A DNA stretch of 42,252 bases from a virus. This document shows positions 39,364-42,252 of the stretch, piece after piece (the first letter of the stretch is position 1; each line of letters opens with the position of its first letter). Location: IMG/VR virus record IMGVR_UViG_3300025039_000001, positions 1-42,252 of that record; one strand, 5' to 3'. A model generated the notes under the pieces. That model ran no database searches. It had not been told where the DNA came from and saw only the letters and a list, made by a program, of their open reading frames with translations. The position numbers and the translations under genes were made by a program.

Positions 39364-39401
39364 CGGTCAGACCAGCTTAAGATAAAACCCATGTTACAAT
39401 T
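39364..39401 (+). promoter_or_regulatory. Promoter with palindromic box, copy 8
   Basis: Box CGGT CAG ACCA (39365-39375), with one base off the consensus, followed after ACCAG by 19 bases and TACAAT (39396-39401), the same -10 and spacing as copy 2. It drives the single gene 39428-39595, which a strong terminator follows. Confidence 0.65.
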
Positions 39402-39427
39402 TAACCTTAACTAACGATAGGTGATTT

Positions 39428-39595
39428 ATGATTACAAAGGCTTTTAAGTTTAGATGGTTTGAATTGGATGGTGTTAAAGTGGCATTCGACCAATACGAGG
39501 TGCATGACGACGCGGTTAATTTAATTAGAAAAGGGCTAGTTACTGCGATATTAACTGAAAGCGAAAGGTCTAAGTTTTTAGAAAGTATAAAGTAG
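39428..39595 (+). CDS. Small hypothetical protein under its own promoter
   Basis: 55 residues (MITKAFKFRWFELDGVKVAF). Mixed alpha/beta, ending ESERSKFLESIK. The ribosome site is weak (GATAGGTGA). Single-gene unit between promoter copy 8 and the terminator 39622-39647. Not recognised. Confidence 0.65.
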   Translation: MITKAFKFRWFELDGVKVAFDQYEVHDDAVNLIRKGLVTAILTESERSKFLESIK

Positions 39596-39621
39596 CTATC
39601 ACATTATACAATACGCTTGCC

Positions 39622-39647
39622 AAGCCCACTTCGGTGGGTTTTTTATT
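39622..39647 (+). terminator. Rho-independent terminator of the rightward region
   Basis: AAGCCCAC, loop TTCG, GTGGGTTT, then TTTATTT. The stable UUCG tetraloop is typical. It overlaps the last codon of the convergent holin gene. Confidence 0.9.
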
Positions 39648-40044
39648 TACCAAACCTCTTTGCAATGTCAGTGACAAAATAAAACCCGATAATGATGTTC
39701 ATAGGCTGCAATAATACCTCTTTAGCCATGATGTAAATATCATCACACGCCGCCAATAACTCAAGCGCATCACCACCAAAATAAGCCACTGTAGCAGCCG
39801 CTATGCGTATAATTAACCATGAGCCTGTGAATGTACCCAATCCGATTAACATCGCCATAGCGATAAACCTACGCGCCGGAGATTGGTGTTTTGTGGTATT
39901 GATGTAGTCTAGTAGAAACTGCGCCTTTTCCTTGCCGCTCATTTCATCTAACCCGCCCATCTTGCGGATTCCATCCACGGCTGTGTCGGTTAACTTGCTG
40001 CTACTGAATAGGCTACCGAAAAACCCCGCTACTGCTGACCACAT
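39643..40044 (-). CDS. 3TM-type holin
   Basis: 133 residues from the ATG at 40044 (MWSAVAGFFGSLFSSSKLTD), with GGGGGT about seven bases upstream; the frame is open to 40068. An N-terminal hydrophobic segment, then two spans (FIAMAMLIGLGTFTGSWLII and the last ~25 residues). This layout, with KAQFLLDYINTTKHQSPARR between, resembles the 3TM holins found in gene-transfer agents and marine phages. It should release the endolysin by making membrane holes. Confidence 0.75.
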   Translation of the reverse strand: MWSAVAGFFGSLFSSSKLTDTAVDGIRKMGGLDEMSGKEKAQFLLDYINTTKHQSPARRFIAMAMLIGLGTFTGSWLIIRIAAATVAYFGGDALELLAACDDIYIMAKEVLLQPMNIIIGFYFVTDIAKRFGK

Positions 40045-40046
40045 AA

Positions 40047-40409
40047 TCAATACCCCCATATCGCGCAACGTTCGCGGCTTACGTCCAAATGAATAAAGCT
40101 TTTATCAACACCTATACCGTTAAAGCCCATATTGATAGCAAGCTTTACTAGTCGGAATTTATCGGGGCCAGTGCAGTAAATATCAGCCGCGACACCCTGA
40201 GCATGAGTCCCGGGTTTTTCTTTTCGTCTTTCTATGCTGTGATTCGGTGAGCGGTAGCCGGAGGTTATACGCATCGGCTTGCCGTATTTTGTGCGGAGCA
40301 GTTGAAGCATTTCCATAAAACGGGCCTGCATTTCGTTTTCGCCCGTTTCAGAGCACTGAAACTCCTCCTCTTTAAAGTTTGGGTATCGTGTCCAGTCTAG
40401 TGTAATCAC
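40047..40409 (-). CDS. Peptidase M15-type endolysin
   Basis: 120 residues. Metal-binding motifs of the M15 D-Ala-D-Ala carboxypeptidase family: MRITSGYRSPNHS, GTHAQGVAADIY (H-x-x-x-x-x-x-D) and FIHLDVS. Such enzymes cut peptide cross-links in the cell wall. No signal peptide, so export depends on the holin next door. Start overlaps the coiled-coil membrane gene by four bases. Confidence 0.9.
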   Translation of the reverse strand: MITLDWTRYPNFKEEEFQCSETGENEMQARFMEMLQLLRTKYGKPMRITSGYRSPNHSIERRKEKPGTHAQGVAADIYCTGPDKFRLVKLAINMGFNGIGVDKSFIHLDVSRERCAIWGY

Positions 40410-40744
40410 GATTTAAGCCCATAAGCATAAAGTGCACCACCAATGATGGCGACAACAATAAGCCCTATCGCTGGCTTTATAAAGTAATCTGCAATCTTTC
40501 TCTCTGCTTGCTGACCTGCTTGTACTTTCTCGACTTCCGCAAGCCTGTTGCCGTGATTCGTAACACGGTTTTCAATGTCCTCTATGCGCCTAACGTTGTT
40601 CTCGTCGTGCGCTTCTTTGCGAGCGAGAATTGTAACCAAGTCGCCTATTTGCTTCGCTAGTGTTCGTATCTCTCCGTTTGTTTCGGATTGCTGGTTTTCT
40701 AACTTCTCAACCATTTTAACTAGATGCTCATTATCTGCGCTCAT
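40406..40744 (-). CDS. Coiled-coil protein with C-terminal membrane anchor
   Basis: 112 residues. Long amphipathic coiled coil (10-85, including RRIEDIENRVTNHGNRLAEV) and one C-terminal span (AIGLIVVAIIGGALYAYG). It resembles XhlA-type or antiholin-like lysis proteins in layout. It lies between the membrane protein and the endolysin genes with ATGA overlaps. Precise role inferred. Confidence 0.65.
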   Translation of the reverse strand: MSADNEHLVKMVEKLENQQSETNGEIRTLAKQIGDLVTILARKEAHDENNVRRIEDIENRVTNHGNRLAEVEKVQAGQQAERKIADYFIKPAIGLIVVAIIGGALYAYGLKS

Positions 40745-40913
40745 TTAAACCCCTTCGAGCTTTTCGCCCTTTCATGGCTACTGCTACCAAACTGGAAACA
40801 TAGCAGATTGCTACATACCCTGTTGATATTATCGCAGCTACTAGCCAAGATGGTATTGAACTTTTTGCTAAATAAGCACACAAGAGAAAGGTGAAATATA
40901 AGTACAAAACCTT
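40731..40913 (-). CDS. Possible second holin in an overlapping frame
   Basis: 60 residues (MKVLYLYFTFLLCAYLAKSS). Two spans (LYLYFTFLLCAYLA and WLVAAIISTGYVAICYVSSL) and a very basic tail (MKGRKARRGLNERR), the layout of a small class II holin. It lies wholly in another frame of the 161-residue gene and has no Shine-Dalgarno, so it may be a chance frame. It looks more protein-like than the end of the host frame. Confidence 0.35.
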   Translation of the reverse strand, partial: KVLYLYFTFLLCAYLAKSSIPSWLVAAIISTGYVAICYVSSLVAVAMKGRKARRGLNERR

Positions 40914-41226
40914 CATGATTTTTGTAAACCCATGTCTCAACCTCATGATTAAAGAATGTATCCATCGCAAACAGTAAATCGTATACAGATATGATAGCAG
41001 TCATACAAGCCGCTGAAAAATGATTATTTTTAAATAACTTAAGTGACAGAATCAAGTAAGCAGAAAAGTAAACTAGGAATGATAGTGATATGTCGATGTA
41101 ATCTGGATTCGACACAACGAAAAACAAAAGACTTGCCATATAAACAGCAAAGCAAGAAAAGAACAGCCAACTTCGATAAGTCAGCAATCCCACTATGTAC
41201 ACTGTAAATATGGCAATATCAATCAT
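40741..41226 (-). CDS. Multi-span membrane protein of the lysis cassette
   Basis: 161 residues. At least four hydrophobic spans in the first ~120 residues (AIFTVYIVGLLTYRSWLFFS, YIDISLSFLVYFSAYLILSL, VLIFHLSLVCLF). The last ~40 residues are polar and Ser/Cys-rich. Coupled by ATGA to a 17-residue leader gene upstream and to the coiled-coil gene downstream. Function unknown. Confidence 0.65.
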   Translation of the reverse strand: MIDIAIFTVYIVGLLTYRSWLFFSCFAVYMASLLFFVVSNPDYIDISLSFLVYFSAYLILSLKLFKNNHFSAACMTAIISVYDLLFAMDTFFNHEVETWVYKNHEGFVLIFHLSLVCLFSKKFNTILASSCDNINRVCSNLLCFQFGSSSHERAKSSKGFK

Positions 41227-41276
41227 TTTTTAGATGGCGGCTTAGTGCCACGCTTACCCTTTCTGGTGTTAGCCAT
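41223..41276 (-). CDS. 17-residue basic leader peptide gene
   Basis: MANTRKGKRGTKPPSKK, very basic. Its stop overlaps the membrane-protein start (ATGA), which otherwise lacks a ribosome site, so it could provide translational coupling. Its own ribosome site (TTGGGGCG) is modest. Confidence 0.4.
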   Translation of the reverse strand: MANTRKGKRGTKPPSKK

Positions 41277-41330
41277 GTTGCGCCCCAATGTCGTAAATGT
41301 CATTTTATAATATCACAAACTAAAGGATAA

Positions 41331-41354
41331 TAAAAAGCCCCGATAAAGGGGCTT
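41331..41354 (-). terminator. Rho-independent terminator of the tail operon
   Basis: Minus strand AAGCCCC, loop TTTATC, GGGGCTT, then TTTATT. Follows the spike and its small downstream gene and separates the tail operon from the lysis cassette. Confidence 0.9.
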
Positions 41355-41358
41355 GTGG

Positions 41359-41439
41359 TTAACCTTCGTAATCGTCACGCGGTAAATTCATGCGCTTCAA
41401 TACTTCTTCTACGTGTTTTGGCGTTTCTACTGGTGTCAT
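41359..41439 (-). CDS. 26-residue peptide after the tail spike
   Basis: MTPVETPKHVEEVLKRMNLP then RDDYEG. Its ATG overlaps the spike stop codon (ATGA), and GGAG lies 11 bases upstream within the spike end. Helical and charged. Possibly a spike chaperone or a chance frame; coupling to the spike favours a real gene. Confidence 0.5.
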   Translation of the reverse strand: MTPVETPKHVEEVLKRMNLPRDDYEG

Positions 41440-42252
41440 ATCTTTTTACGCTCCGTAACTGTTAGTTTTGATAATCCAGATAAAACCTTAGTATCTGAAG
41501 CATCTGCTGTCAACTGTGCCCACTGTAATTTTAACCACCCAGCGGTTGCACCGTTCTCAACAAACCCACTAATAGTTGCAATTCTAGCGCCCGCACTAGC
41601 TCCGTAAGTTAACGCTCCAGTTGATACGCCCTGTATTGTCGCAGTATCTCCAGTGCCAACCTTTATGGATGAATCGCTAGGCGAGAATCTAATCGCGGAT
41701 GCGGTTCCACATACAGGCTGCATTTTAATATCTGCCGCTGCATCGCCTGAGTATTCAACTTGAAATTCAAAGCTTAATTTTTCACTAGGTGAAACCCACA
41801 CTTTTAAGTCGTCGTCATCTTGAAAAGTGGTGCTGTTGTTGACTGTTTGGTCTGCGCTTTTTATTGAATCGGGTCGCTTTCCATTCACGTAAAGAAGAGG
41901 TACGCGCCTATAATCACCACTACCCATCGTCGCATCTGTGCCGATTAAGCTAGTTACATTCGCATCTTCGCCTTGCCATACGAATATGTTTTTAGCCTCT
42001 ACCGTCTCACCTGCTGGCAATGTAACCTCAATCAATGGATCCATTGCAACTAACGGATTGATAACCGACATACCGTTAATAAATACGCCGTTAGTAGGTA
42101 GCTCGTCATAAGTGCCGATAACATACCCCTTATCGTATTCACCCAGCATGCGGTTGTTGTTCAGGTGTATGTTACGACCTGCAACGTACACAGAAGCACC
42201 GCCGTGAACATCTATCCCGCTGTTAATATAAGAATAGTTTGAGCCGCGAAGG
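41436..42252 (-). CDS. Tail spike / receptor-binding protein, C-terminal part (joined to 1-1335)
   Basis: Continuation of the spike frame from the window start. The part unique to this end encodes about 230 residues, ending LSGLSKLTVTERKKI. It has beta-helix-like and C-terminal trimerisation-like sections (GEYDKGYVIGTYDELPTNGV, then VTLPAGETVEAKNIFVWQGE). The C-terminus (GWLKLQWAQLTADASDTKVL) resembles an assembly-stabilising beta domain. A TGA at 41438-41436 ends it, overlapping the next small gene. Confidence 0.85.
   Translation of the reverse strand, partial: LRGSNYSYINSGIDVHGGASVYVAGRNIHLNNNRMLGEYDKGYVIGTYDELPTNGVFINGMSVINPLVAMDPLIEVTLPAGETVEAKNIFVWQGEDANVTSLIGTDATMGSGDYRRVPLLYVNGKRPDSIKSADQTVNNSTTFQDDDDLKVWVSPSEKLSFEFQVEYSGDAAADIKMQPVCGTASAIRFSPSDSSIKVGTGDTATIQGVSTGALTYGASAGARIATISGFVENGATAGWLKLQWAQLTADASDTKVLSGLSKLTVTERKKI
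42126..42252. repeat. Terminal overlap, right copy
   Basis: Exact copy of bases 1-127; see the left copy. When the ends are joined the spike gene is intact. Confidence 0.95.

Noticed and set aside
1-42252. 127-bp direct terminal repeats as a physical packaging feature
   Set aside because: The length equals a common assembler k-mer and lies inside the tail-spike gene; a circular assembly explains it better.
1-42252. Integrase, attachment site or lysogeny module
   Set aside because: No recombinase or CI-type repressor with a C-terminal domain was found; the tRNA-like element shows no att-like duplication.

Overview
The window is a complete genome of a tailed double-stranded DNA phage (Caudoviricetes, siphovirus-like), presented as a linearised circle. 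Bases 1-127 are repeated exactly at 42126-42252, so the unique genome is 42,125 bp and the ends cut through the tail-spike gene. A 127-bp overlap is what a k=127 assembler leaves on a circular or circularly permuted molecule, so I do not read it as a physical terminal repeat. Strong Shine-Dalgarno sites, sigma-70-like promoters and the family content (RadD, Sak4, DUF1073-type portal) suggest a Gram-negative, probably gammaproteobacterial host. The host genus cannot be read from the sequence. No integrase, excisionase or classical CI repressor is visible, so I infer a lytic life style.

Layout. Minus strand, read from 24.3 kb down to 0 and across the junction to 41.4 kb: membrane and virion-associated genes (24314-21161), small and large terminase (21161-18613), DUF1073-type portal, Mu gpF-like head protein, DUF2213-like protease/scaffold, cement protein, major capsid protein, head-tail connectors, tail terminator, tail tube, a G/GT chaperone pair made by -1 frameshifting, tape measure, tail tip with glycine-rich end, and pectate-lyase-like tail spike. 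Minus strand 41276-39643: lysis cassette (membrane proteins, M15 peptidase, 3TM-type holin). Minus strand 32258-24408: Cro-like regulator, PrimPol-helicase, then many small early-type genes, a PAPS-reductase-like protein and a double-HTH protein. Plus strand 32358-39595: recombination and nucleotide genes (Sak4 ATPase, SSB, YqaJ exonuclease, RadD helicase, VRR-NUC nuclease, dUTPase), a tRNA-like element and tiny genes. Two plus-strand islands of small genes (11053-11631 and 14630-16315) lie inside the minus-strand structural region.

Three things stand out. (1) The large terminase carries an intein placed inside its Walker A loop. The opposite strand of that intein holds a complete HNH homing-endonuclease gene with its own near-consensus promoter (19833-19861), Shine-Dalgarno and 236-codon reading frame. 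The nuclease is therefore nested antisense within the intein rather than fused in frame. (2) An 11-bp palindrome, TGGTNNNACCA (one copy CGGT), occurs at eight dispersed places. Five copies lie 18-19 bases before a plausible -10 box and occupy the place of the -35 box, including the promoters of both plus-strand islands. This looks like a phage-wide regulon. (3) The early switch at 32294-32331 consists of two face-to-face, fully overlapping promoters whose -35 boxes form one inverted repeat, next to a 56-residue Cro-like gene.

How it fits together (inference): the central switch drives leftward primase and rightward recombination genes. The palindrome-controlled promoters then serve structural blocks and accessory islands. 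Strong terminators at 41331, 29815, 25353, 24363, 11627 (minus) and 39622 (plus) separate the units.
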